From Parafrankia sp. EUN1f (GTDB lineage Bacteria; Actinomycetota; Actinomycetes; Frankiales; Frankiaceae): DNA of 32,634 nucleotides. The position numbers and the translations under genes are program-made. Of the stretch, positions 7,060-15,246 are shown in pieces. The notes beneath the pieces were generated by a model. The model made no database searches and was not told the DNA's origin. It worked only from the letters and a program-made list of their open reading frames with translations. Numbering within the stretch: the stretch's first letter is position 1; each line of letters starts with the position of its first letter. The DNA lies in assembly GCF_000177675.1 (NCBI RefSeq), contig NZ_ADGX01000095.1:1-32634 (forward strand), written 5' to 3'.

Positions 7060-10000
7060 GTGCCACCGCGCACGAAGTCGACGAGCCGGACGACCGCGGG
7101 GTCGCCCACGCCGGTCGCCGAGCCGGCCGACAGCCACGAGGCCTTCGGCGCCACCACGGCCCGGGACGGAACCCGCCTGGTGATCGTCGAGTCGCCGGCC
7201 AAGGCGAAGACGATCGCGGGCTACCTCGGCCCCGGCTGGCAGGTCGAGTCGAGCATCGGCCACATCCGGGACCTTCCGCGCAGCGCCGCCGATGTGCCCA
7301 CCGCGCACAAGGGCAAGCCCTGGGCCCGGCTCGGCGTCGATGTCGACAACGGCTTCGAGCCCCTCTACGTCGTGAGCCCGGACAAAAAGGTCCAGGTCAG
7401 CAAGCTGAAGTCGCTCGTCAAGGACGCCAGCGAGCTCTATCTCGCGACAGACGAGGACCGGGAGGGCGAGGCGATCGCCTGGCACCTCCTGCAGACGCTC
7501 AAGCCGACCGTCCCGGTCAAGCGCATGGTCTTCCACGAGATCACCCCGCAGGCGATCCAGCGCGCCGTCGACAGCCCGCGGGAGATCAACGAGAACCTGG
7601 TCAACGCCCAGGAGACCCGGCGGATCCTGGACCGGCTCTACGGCTACGAGGTCTCCCCCGTGCTGTGGAAGAAGGTCATGCCGAAGCTGTCGGCGGGCCG
7701 GGTCCAGAGCGTGGCGACCCGCGTCCTCGTCGAGCGCGAGCGGGCACGGATGCGGTTCCGCAGCGCCGAGTACTGGAACATCGAGGGCGTCTTCGCCCAG
7801 ACCGTCGCCCACGACGGTGCCGCGCTGGACCCGACCCCGCTGCCGGCGGTCCTGGTCGCGCTGGACGGTCGACGTCTCGCCAGCGGCCGTGACTTCGCCC
7901 CGACCGGCGAGCTGACGTCCGACGCGGTCGCCCTGCTGGACGAGGCCGGCGCCCGGGGGCTGGCGGCGCGCCTCGCCGACGCCGCGTTCGCGGTGCGCTC
8001 GGTCGAGACGAAGCCCTACCGCCGCTCGCCCTACCCGCCGTTCATGACCTCGACGCTCCAGCAGGAGGCCGGGCGCAAGCTGCGCTTCTCCAGCCAGCGG
8101 ACCATGCAGGTCGCCCAGCGCCTGTACGAGAACGGCTACATCACCTACATGCGGACGGACTCGACCAACCTGTCCGAGACCGCGCTGGCCGCCGCGCGCG
8201 ACCAGGCCCGCACCCTGTACGGCGCCGAGTACGTGCCGGACCGGCCCCGGATCTACGCCAAGAAGGTCAAGAACGCGCAGGAGGCCCACGAGGCGATCCG
8301 CCCGGCCGGCGACCACTTCCGGACTCCGGGCGAGGTTCGCGCCGAGCTCGACGGCGACTCGTTCCGCCTGTACGAGCTGATCTGGCAGCGCACCGTGGCG
8401 AGCCAGATGGCCGACGCCCGCGGCACCAGCGCCACGATCCGGCTCGGCGCGCGCTCGTCCGCCGGTGAGGACGCCGAGTTCTCCGCCTCCGGCAAGGTCA
8501 TCACCTTCCCGGGCTTCCTGCGCGCCTACGTCGAGGGCGCCGACGACCCGGACGCCGAGCTCGAGGACCGCGAGCGGCGGCTGCCGGACGTCCGCCAGGG
8601 CGACGCGCTGGCCACCCGCACCCTCACCCCACGGGGCCACACCACCAGCCCGCCGCCGCGTTTCACCGAGGCGAGCCTGGTCAAGACCCTCGAGGAGCTG
8701 GGGATCGGCCGCCCGTCGACCTACGCCTCGATCATCGGCACGATCCAGGACCGCGGCTACGTCTGGAAGAAGGGGTCGGCGTTGGTCCCGAGCTTCGTGG
8801 CCTTCGCCGTGGTCGGTCTGCTCGAAGACCACTTCGGGCGGCTCGTCGACTACCAGTTCACCGCCTCGATGGAGGACGACCTCGACGCGATCGCCGCCGG
8901 CACGGCCGCCTCCACCGACTGGCTGACGGGCTTCTACTTCGGCTCACCCGACCCGGACGGTACGGGCGCACCCGAGGGCCTCAAGCACCTCGTCGGCGAG
9001 CGGCTCGGCGAGATCGACGCCCGCGAGGTCAACTCGATTCCGCTCGGCAAGGCCGAGGACGGCGCGCCCGTCGTCGTGCGGGTGGGCCGTTACGGCCCGT
9101 ACGTCCAGCACGGGGAGGCCCGCGCCAGCGTCCCGGACGAGGTGGCGCCGGACGAGCTCACCGTCGAGCGTGCGCTGGAGCTGCTGGCCGCGCCGAGCGG
9201 GGACCGCCTGCTCGGCACCGACCCGGAGACCGGCGCGTCGATCACGGCCAAGGCCGGCCGCTACGGCCCGTACGTGACCACCGACAGCGAGCCTCCGCGA
9301 ACCGCGAGCCTGCTGCGCACGATGTCCCTGGAAACCGTGAGCCTCGAGGACGCACTCCGGCTGCTGACGCTGCCCCGTGTTCTCGGGGTGGGCGAGGACG
9401 GTGCGGAGGTCACTGCCCAGAACGGGCGATATGGGCCCTATGTGAAGAAGGGGACCGACAGTCGGTCGTTGGAGACCGAGGAACAGCTGTTCACGGTCAC
9501 CCTGGAGGAGGCGCTGGCACTGCTGGCTCAGCCCAAGGCACGGGGGCGGCGCCAGGCCGCGCAGACCCCGCCGCTGCGCGAGCTGGGGCAGGATCCGGCC
9601 AGCGAGAAGCCGATCGTCGTCCGGGAGGGGCGTTTCGGCCCCTATGTGACCGACGGCGAGACGAACGCCAGCCTGCGCAAGGGTGACGCGGTCGAATCCA
9701 TCACCACCGAACGCGCCGCCGAGCTGCTCGCCGACCGTCGCGCCCGGACCGCCACGGCACCCCGCCGAGCCGCCAAGGCGCCCGCGAAGACGGCCGCCAA
9801 GTCAACGGCGAAGGCGACCGCCAGGACCCGCTCGACGGCGAAGAGCTCCGAGCCGGCCGACAAGTCCGAATCGGCGGGCACGAAGGCGACCGCGAAGACC
9901 ACAGCCGCCAAGAGCCCCGCGAAGACCCGAGCGACGACGGCCAGGAAGAGTGCCGGCGGGACGTCGGCGGCCGCCGCCGGATCCGGTTCGCGCAGGTCTC

Positions 10001-10125
10001 GGACCACCGAGGCCGCACCGGCCGACGGCCCTGGCGCCACGCCGGTCCAGGACCTCGACGGCGGCGGTAACGGCGCCGCGGGGGCCACCGGAGCCGCTTC
10101 CAACGGCTCACGCCGGTCAGGCTGA
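7060..10125 (+). CDS. topA: DNA topoisomerase I (type IA)
   Basis: 1021 aa from GTG 7060, with GAGGAG at 7050-7055. Relaxes negative supercoils by cutting and rejoining one strand. N-terminal Toprim domain: LVIVESPAKAKTI (~40-52) and the acidic motif DEDREGE (131-137). The active-site tyrosine is in ITYMRTDS (Y363). The C-terminal half carries at least four GRYGPYV/GRFGPYV modules instead of Cys4 zinc fingers, the usual actinobacterial arrangement. The last ~120 residues are a disordered tail rich in Lys, Ala, Thr and Ser with AKTAAKS-like patches; comparable Lys-rich tails aid DNA binding and processivity in mycobacterial and Streptomyces TopA. The stop TGA overlaps the ATG of the next gene by one base, suggesting translational coupling. 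Confidence 0.97.
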   Translation: MPPRTKSTSRTTAGSPTPVAEPADSHEAFGATTARDGTRLVIVESPAKAKTIAGYLGPGWQVESSIGHIRDLPRSAADVPTAHKGKPWARLGVDVDNGFEPLYVVSPDKKVQVSKLKSLVKDASELYLATDEDREGEAIAWHLLQTLKPTVPVKRMVFHEITPQAIQRAVDSPREINENLVNAQETRRILDRLYGYEVSPVLWKKVMPKLSAGRVQSVATRVLVERERARMRFRSAEYWNIEGVFAQTVAHDGAALDPTPLPAVLVALDGRRLASGRDFAPTGELTSDAVALLDEAGARGLAARLADAAFAVRSVETKPYRRSPYPPFMTSTLQQEAGRKLRFSSQRTMQVAQRLYENGYITYMRTDSTNLSETALAAARDQARTLYGAEYVPDRPRIYAKKVKNAQEAHEAIRPAGDHFRTPGEVRAELDGDSFRLYELIWQRTVASQMADARGTSATIRLGARSSAGEDAEFSASGKVITFPGFLRAYVEGADDPDAELEDRERRLPDVRQGDALATRTLTPRGHTTSPPPRFTEASLVKTLEELGIGRPSTYASIIGTIQDRGYVWKKGSALVPSFVAFAVVGLLEDHFGRLVDYQFTASMEDDLDAIAAGTAASTDWLTGFYFGSPDPDGTGAPEGLKHLVGERLGEIDAREVNSIPLGKAEDGAPVVVRVGRYGPYVQHGEARASVPDEVAPDELTVERALELLAAPSGDRLLGTDPETGASITAKAGRYGPYVTTDSEPPRTASLLRTMSLETVSLEDALRLLTLPRVLGVGEDGAEVTAQNGRYGPYVKKGTDSRSLETEEQLFTVTLEEALALLAQPKARGRRQAAQTPPLRELGQDPASEKPIVVREGRFGPYVTDGETNASLRKGDAVESITTERAAELLADRRARTATAPRRAAKAPAKTAAKSTAKATARTRSTAKSSEPADKSESAGTKATAKTTAAKSPAKTRATTARKSAGGTSAAAAGSGSRRSRTTEAAPADGPGATPVQDLDGGGNGAAGATGAASNGSRRSG

Positions 10126-12704
10126 TGGACCTGCCCCTCGACGAGAGCCACGGCGAACTGGGCGGCACTCCTGTACAGGCTCCGGGCGGCGAGCCCGCTG
10201 TGCGCGTGTCCCCGCTGGCCGACGCGACCGTCCCCCTGCCCGGCTTCCAGAGCACGCCACTCGATCTCCCGCCTTCCCATGGAGGTACCCCTCCGAACGA
10301 GAACCCGCGGCCGGAGGCACCGAACGCCGCCGGCGCGCCCCGCCCGCTGGACAAGACGGGCCAGCTGGACGAGACGGGCCAGCGAGGTGAGGCCGCAGCA
10401 TCCGGCGAGCCGACCGCAGCCGCGGCACCGAACGCGCTGACGAGCGGTCCACGCGATCGGCGTCAACCACGGATGCGGGTGCGGCGCACGCTCAGCCGGC
10501 ATCCGGTCACCACCGTGCCGTCGCCGCCAGCCCGGTCGCAGAGCCCCGACGGCTCGGACGGCGATCTGCGCGCGGTCCTGCGGATCCCCGAGTTCCGCCG
10601 GATGTGGATCCAGCTCAGCCTGTCGAGCCTGGGCGACTGGCTGGGCCTGCTGGCGACCACGGCGCTCATCACCGAGCTCGCCAGCAGCTTCTCCGGCAAG
10701 GCCTACGCGATCGGCTCGCTGCTGATCGTCCGCCTGCTGCCGGCTCTCGTCCTGGGACCGCTGGCCGGCGCGATCGCCGACCGCCTCGACCGACGGATGA
10801 CCATGGTCGTCACCGACGTCATGCGTTTCGGGCTCTTCGTGTCCATCCCGATCGTGCACACCCTCGAGTGGCTGCTGATCGCGTCCTTCCTCGTCGAGTG
10901 CGTGAGCCTGGTGTGGGCGCCGGCCAAGGAGGCCTCGATTCCGCGGCTGGTCCCCCGCAACCGGCTGGCGGCGGCGAACACGCTGAGCCTGATCACCACC
11001 TATGGCACCGCCCCGCTGGCAGCCGCGATCTTCACCCTGCTGGCCACGGTGTCACGTGGGCTGGGCCCGAGCATCCACTACTTCGAGGACCGCTCGCTCG
11101 ATCTCGCGCTGTACTTCAACGCGGCGACCTTCCTCGGCTCCGCGATCGTGATCTGGGGCCTGCGCTCGATCGGCAAGGCTGAACGGCCTGAGCAGGGCCC
11201 GGAGCCGGGCTTCTTCGCGTCGATCACCGAAGGCTGGAAGTTCGTCGGCCAGGACCGCCTCGTCCGTGGTCTCGTTGTGGGCATCCTGGGCGGCTTCGCG
11301 GGCGCCGGGAGCGTGATCGCGCTCGGCAAGCTCTACGTCGAGATCCTCGGCGGTGGCGACTCGGCCTACGGTGTGCTTTTCGGTGCCGTCTTCATCGGGC
11401 TGGCCGGCGGTATGGCCGCCGGTCCGCGGCTGCTCGGGGACTACAGCCGAACCCGTCTTTTCGGTGTCTGCGTCACCGGCGCCGGCATCACCCTGGTCAT
11501 CGTCGCGATCATTCCGAACCTGGTCATCGCCTGCATCCTGGTGGTGCTCGTCGGCGCGTTCGCCGGTGTCGCCTGGGTGACCGGGTACACGCTGCTGCAG
11601 GCCGAGGTCGCCGACGAGCTGCGTGGCCGCACGTTCGCGCTGGTGCAGTCCCTGGTGCGGGTCGACCTGCTGCTCGTGCTCGCCGCCGCCCCCGCGCTGG
11701 TCGGGCTGATCGGCTTCCACGAGGTCCACCTGTGGGGGGACATCAACGTCCGCGCGGACGGTGTCACCGCCGTGCTGCTGGGCGGCGGCCTGCTCGCCGT
11801 GGCCGTCGGGCTCTTCTCCTACCGGCAGATGGACGACCACGCCGGCGAGGCGGTGCTGCCGGAGCTGTGGAACGCGGTCCGGGGCCGCCGGCCGGGCAGC
11901 CGCCGCCGGCTCCGACACGCCGGACTGTTCATCACCATCGAGGGGGACACCGCGGCCGGCGCCGAGGGCCAGCTGGACCTGCTCCAGGAGTGGCTCGCCG
12001 CGAGTGGCCGCGAGGTCGTGGTCGTTCGCGAGAAGACCGGCACGCCGATCAGCGCCAGCGTGCGCGAGCTCCTCGACGCCCCGTCCACACGACCACATTT
12101 CCGGACGGTGGCCCTGCTGGACGCGGCTGATCGGGCCGAGCAGGTCGCGCGGATCATCGAGCCCGCGCTGGCGCGGGGGGCCATCGTGCTGGCCGACCGG
12201 TACGCGGCGTCGTCGAAGGCCTTCCAGGGCGCCGACCCGCGCCTGGACCAGGACGAGCTGGCCGCGCTGGCCCAGTGGGCGACCCATTCGCTGCTCCCCG
12301 ATGTGACGGTCCTGCTGGATCTGCCGACGGAGCGGAAAGCGCCCCGCCCCACCACCCGGCCCCGGCGTGCCAGCCGGAGCGACACCACCACCGCCGCCGC
12401 CGACGGCACCTCCGACACCACCGCGCCCGCGGACAGCGGCACCGCCGACGCCACCGCCACTGCGGACAGCGGCACCGCCACCGCGGACAGCGGCACCGCC
12501 GACGCCACCGCCACTGCGGACAGCGGCACCGCCGGCGACAGCGCGGCCTACCATCAGCGGGTCCGCGAGCAGTTCCGCCGGATCGCCGCCGAGGACCCCG
12601 CCAGACACGTGACCGTCGACGCGACGCTTCCCGCGCCCGAACTGCACAGGCAGATCCGTTCGGTGATCACCGAACGGATCCGCCGGACCGCCGACGCGGG
12701 TTAG
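10125..12704 (+). CDS. MFS transporter fused to a degenerate thymidylate-kinase-like domain
   Basis: 859 aa. Residues 1-140 are a Pro/Ala-rich, probably disordered extension; ~146-575 form an MFS-type membrane domain (start FRRMWIQLSLSS, loop DRLDRR); ~598-855 align with dTMP kinase. Kinase signs kept: ITIEG, a VREKTGT motif (TREPGGT in active enzymes), LADRYAAS, VTVLLDL and a C-terminal HVTVDAT. The P-loop, normally GxxGAGKST, reads GDTAAGAEGQ (607-616): Lys and the Ser/Thr are gone. The LID region, normally Arg-rich and catalytic, is replaced by a Thr/Ala/Asp/Ser-rich repeat. Fused MFS-dTMP kinase genes between topA and holB are known in Actinobacteria; as I recall, the relatives keep the P-loop. 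Inferred: this copy has lost kinase activity and may be a nucleotide sensor or scaffold. The 1-nt overlap with topA and 7-nt gap to holB suggest one operon. Confidence 0.85.
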   Translation: MDLPLDESHGELGGTPVQAPGGEPAVRVSPLADATVPLPGFQSTPLDLPPSHGGTPPNENPRPEAPNAAGAPRPLDKTGQLDETGQRGEAAASGEPTAAAAPNALTSGPRDRRQPRMRVRRTLSRHPVTTVPSPPARSQSPDGSDGDLRAVLRIPEFRRMWIQLSLSSLGDWLGLLATTALITELASSFSGKAYAIGSLLIVRLLPALVLGPLAGAIADRLDRRMTMVVTDVMRFGLFVSIPIVHTLEWLLIASFLVECVSLVWAPAKEASIPRLVPRNRLAAANTLSLITTYGTAPLAAAIFTLLATVSRGLGPSIHYFEDRSLDLALYFNAATFLGSAIVIWGLRSIGKAERPEQGPEPGFFASITEGWKFVGQDRLVRGLVVGILGGFAGAGSVIALGKLYVEILGGGDSAYGVLFGAVFIGLAGGMAAGPRLLGDYSRTRLFGVCVTGAGITLVIVAIIPNLVIACILVVLVGAFAGVAWVTGYTLLQAEVADELRGRTFALVQSLVRVDLLLVLAAAPALVGLIGFHEVHLWGDINVRADGVTAVLLGGGLLAVAVGLFSYRQMDDHAGEAVLPELWNAVRGRRPGSRRRLRHAGLFITIEGDTAAGAEGQLDLLQEWLAASGREVVVVREKTGTPISASVRELLDAPSTRPHFRTVALLDAADRAEQVARIIEPALARGAIVLADRYAASSKAFQGADPRLDQDELAALAQWATHSLLPDVTVLLDLPTERKAPRPTTRPRRASRSDTTTAAADGTSDTTAPADSGTADATATADSGTATADSGTADATATADSGTAGDSAAYHQRVREQFRRIAAEDPARHVTVDATLPAPELHRQIRSVITERIRRTADAG
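12432..12536 (+). repeat. 33/21-bp tandem repeat in the kinase-like LID region
   Basis: Units begin with GACAGCGGCACCGCC at 12432 (33 bp), 12465 (21 bp), 12486 (33 bp) and 12519 (18 bp, partial). They encode DSGTADATATA and the shorter DSGTATA. All units keep frame. The repeat replaces the part of dTMP kinase that closes over the phosphate donor. Confidence 0.9.
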
Positions 12705-12711
12705 GCCGAGC

Positions 12712-13983
12712 GTGGCCGACAATGGCAGCGTGACGGTCTGGGATGCGCTCGTCGGGCAGGATGCCGTGGTCTCGACGCTGACATCGGCGGCGGAGGCGGC
12801 GGCGCTGGTGGCCACCGCCGGCCCGCTGGCGGCCGCCCGCGCGGGCATGACCCATTCCTGGCTGTTCACCGGGCCCGCAGGCTCCGGTCTCGCGGAGGCC
12901 GCGCGGGCCTTCGCCGCCGGGCTGCTCTGCGAGAACACCCCGCCCGGCTGCGGGCAGTGCCCCGCCTGCCACACCGTCCTGTCCGACACCGCCGCCGACC
13001 TGCGTACCGTCCGGCCGGAGGGGCTGTCGATCGGCGTGCGTGACGTCCGGGCTCTGATCAGGGACGCCGCGAGCGCCCCCAGCGCGGGCAGCTGGCGCAT
13101 CCTGCTGATCGACGACGCCGACCGGTTCACCGATTCGGCGGCCAACGCGCTGCTCAAGGCACTGGAGGAGCCGGCCGAGCGGGCCGTGTTCCTGCTGTGC
13201 GCACCGTCGGTCGACGATGTGCTGCCCACCATCCGCTCCCGCTGCCGTTCGGTCGCGCTGCGCCTGCCCACGGTCGAGGACGTCGTCGCCGTCCTCGTCC
13301 GCGAGGGTGCCGACGAGGAGCTGGCCCGGGTCGCCGCACAGGCTTCGCAGGGGCACGTCGGGCAGGCCCGGCGGCTGGCCGCGGACCCCCAGGCCAGGGC
13401 CCGCCGGGACGCCGTGCTGCGCCTGCCGTCCCGGCTGAGGCGCACCGGCGACTGCCTGGCCGCCGCCGCCGATCTGGTGGAAGCGGCGACCGCCGACGCC
13501 CAGGCGGCGGGTGCTGATCGGGACGAGGCCGAGACCGAGGCGCTCAAGACAGCCCTCGGGGTCGGCGCCACCTCGGCCGGCACCCGGTCCGCCTCCACCC
13601 GGGGCGGCGGTCGGGCCGGTGGCGGCGCAGGCGCCAAGCCGCGGTCGATCCAGGTCAGGGGCGCCGCCGGCGCGCTCAAGGAGCTGGAGCGGGCGCAGAA
13701 GAGCCGTGGGCGGCGAACGGTGCTCGACTCCCTCGACCGGGCCCTCGTCGATCTCGCCGGCCTGTACCGGGACGTCCTGGTCAGCCAGCTACGCGCCGAT
13801 GTCACCCTGGTACATCCAGACCACGCGGATGCCACGGCGCAGTTGGCCTCCGCCGCCACGCCCGAGCAGACGCTGCGGCGGTGGGAGGCTGTCCTGGCGA
13901 CCCGGCAGGCGCTCGCGGACAATCCGGGGCTCGTACCACAGCTCGCCACCGAGTCTCTCGCGCTCGCGTTGCGCGACGCATGA
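12712..13983 (+). CDS. holB: DNA polymerase III delta' subunit
   Basis: 423 aa from GTG 12712; a second GTG at 12730 begins closer to the usual family N-terminus, so the start is uncertain by six codons. Clamp-loader AAA+ fold: Walker A position reads GPAGSGLAEA (54-63) without the Lys, as in the non-ATP-binding E. coli delta' subunit. Zinc module C73, C80, C83, C86. A DDADRFT Walker B-like motif, NALLKALEEP and the SRC motif (TIRSRCRS) follow. The C-terminal third has an insertion rich in Ala, Gly and Arg (~270-320). It belongs to the replicative clamp loader that places the beta clamp on primed DNA. It follows the MFS/kinase gene by 7 bp, the usual actinobacterial order. Confidence 0.93.
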   Translation: MADNGSVTVWDALVGQDAVVSTLTSAAEAAALVATAGPLAAARAGMTHSWLFTGPAGSGLAEAARAFAAGLLCENTPPGCGQCPACHTVLSDTAADLRTVRPEGLSIGVRDVRALIRDAASAPSAGSWRILLIDDADRFTDSAANALLKALEEPAERAVFLLCAPSVDDVLPTIRSRCRSVALRLPTVEDVVAVLVREGADEELARVAAQASQGHVGQARRLAADPQARARRDAVLRLPSRLRRTGDCLAAAADLVEAATADAQAAGADRDEAETEALKTALGVGATSAGTRSASTRGGGRAGGGAGAKPRSIQVRGAAGALKELERAQKSRGRRTVLDSLDRALVDLAGLYRDVLVSQLRADVTLVHPDHADATAQLASAATPEQTLRRWEAVLATRQALADNPGLVPQLATESLALALRDA

Positions 13984-14087
13984 GAGCCTTCAGCGGCAAG
14001 GGTCACCGCCGGCCTCCGGCGGAGACCGACTGATCGGGCGAGAGACCAGGCGGGAAGTCGCGGTTCGCCCGCGACGAGGGGATGATC

Positions 14088-14888
14088 ATGCGGGTTGCGG
14101 CTGTCGGGGATCTCCACGTCGTTCCCGGGTCCGCGCATCGGCTCCGTCCCCTCTACCAGCGGGCCGCCATGGTCGCGGATCTTCTCCTGCTGGCCGGCGA
14201 TCTCACCAACGCCGGCGATCTGGAATCCGCGGCGGAGCTGTGCTCCGTCGTCACCGGTCTCGATCTTCCGGTCGTGGCGGTGCTCGGCAACCACGATCAC
14301 GACGCCGGCGCGGGCGGCCAGGTCGCCGCGATGCTCGGCGACGCCGGCGCGATCGTGCTCGAAGGCACCGCCGCGACCATCGAGACGTCCAGTGGCGCGG
14401 TCGGCGTCGCGGGCGTGACGGGGTTCTCCGACGGCCAGGATGCCGGGAGGGCCGCCACCGACGGAACGGCCGCCCACCGCCTGCGCGACGCACTGGCGTC
14501 CCTGGACACCGACGTCCGCATCGCGCTGACCCATTACGCGCCGGTCATGGAGACGCTGACCGGCGAGGCGCCGGAGATCCATCGGTTTCTCGGCAGCCTC
14601 CTGCTCGGTGCCGCGATCGACGGCTCCCGCGCGGGCACGGCGCCGCCGGCTCCGGCCGCGGCACCCGCCGTCGATGCCGCCGCGGATCCCGGCCCGCTCG
14701 ACGCGGGTGATCTGATCGGCATGGCCGCGGCGGAGCCCACGACCACGCTGGCCGTCCACGGCCATGCGCACCACGGCCAGGAGATGGGCTGGACTCCGGG
14801 CGGGACACCGGTCCGCAACGTCGCCCGGCCGGTGATCGTCGCACCGTTCGCCGTCTACCGGCTGCCTGACGGCGCCCGGATCGGCTAG
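14088..14888 (+). CDS. Metallophosphoesterase (calcineurin-like)
   Basis: 266 aa from ATG 14088. ATG 14082 is also in frame but directly abuts the GAGGGG at 14076-14081, so the later ATG has better spacing. The metal-binding motifs are in order: VGDLH near residue 8, AGDLTNAG (~38), LGNHDHD (~68), LTHYAP (~147) and VHGHAHHG (~224). This is a two-metal phosphoesterase of cytoplasmic type, with no signal peptide. A Pro/Ala-rich segment (~183-205) precedes the last motif. The substrate cannot be told from sequence; nucleotides, cyclic nucleotides, proteins and nucleic acids are all known in the superfamily. It starts 104 bp after holB and may be co-transcribed. Confidence 0.88.
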   Translation: MRVAAVGDLHVVPGSAHRLRPLYQRAAMVADLLLLAGDLTNAGDLESAAELCSVVTGLDLPVVAVLGNHDHDAGAGGQVAAMLGDAGAIVLEGTAATIETSSGAVGVAGVTGFSDGQDAGRAATDGTAAHRLRDALASLDTDVRIALTHYAPVMETLTGEAPEIHRFLGSLLLGAAIDGSRAGTAPPAPAAAPAVDAAADPGPLDAGDLIGMAAAEPTTTLAVHGHAHHGQEMGWTPGGTPVRNVARPVIVAPFAVYRLPDGARIG

Positions 14889-15246
14889 CCGGGCTGCCTG
14901 TCAATCACGAAGTGTGAAGGATTCTGGTAGTCGTGGAGTCCGTCACGGAATCGCGAGCTTCGCGTTTCCGCCGCCGTTGGGCAGGTCCGTCCCGGCTGCG
15001 CCTGGGCCCTGGGGCTGCGCGAGCAATTCATATCAAGAGGCGCAAATGGGGTGCCGAGGTGCCTGGCAATCCGCAAGAAGTGAGGATTTCGGTTGCCGCA
15101 ACAGCCAAGATCCTCACTTTTTGCTCGGAAGCATAGAAGCCCGGAGGAGGCAGGACGGAGATGGGCGAACAGGGAGCCAAGCGGCCGGACGCGTCGTAGT
15201 CTTCGGGTGTCCCTGACCCGCGAGTGTGGAAGGCGGCGGCCGTCGC
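14889..15246. other. Intergenic region with palindromes, less GC-rich than its flanks
   Basis: About 358 bp without a recognised gene. It holds a long imperfect palindrome at 15073-15124, and a partly similar sequence (AAGTGTGAAGGATTCTGGT) near 14910 flanked by CACGA and TCGTG. A TAGTCT hexamer at 15197-15202 could be the -10 box of the PSP1-like gene, though no good -35 is seen. Its composition suggests an inserted repeat element. Confidence 0.6.
15073..15124 (+). terminator. Long palindrome, terminator-like, possibly a dispersed repeat
   Basis: AAGTGAGGAT (15078-15087) pairs perfectly with ATCCTCACTT (15110-15119). Outer GCAA/TTGC and inner GTTG/CAAC pairs extend it to about 52 nt with a few mismatches. 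A run of five T (15118-15122) follows the stem, rare in this GC-rich window, so it could end transcription from the metallophosphoesterase side. It may also be one copy of a mobile palindromic repeat. Confidence 0.65.

Noticed and set aside
6559-8832. 757-codon open frame on the minus strand
   Set aside because: Antisense to topA and its leader, and it crosses the strong hppA terminator. No recognisable domains.
10125-10560. Separate small gene before the MFS domain
   Set aside because: The Pro/Ala-rich stretch is in frame with the MFS part, has no stop, and its ATG overlaps the topA stop; it is best read as a disordered N-terminal extension.
11052-14774. 1240-codon open frame on the minus strand
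   Set aside because: It runs antisense through the MFS-kinase, holB and metallophosphoesterase genes, which have clear motifs. Its product is low-complexity Arg/Gly/Ala sequence with no domain; it is a typical GC-rich shadow.
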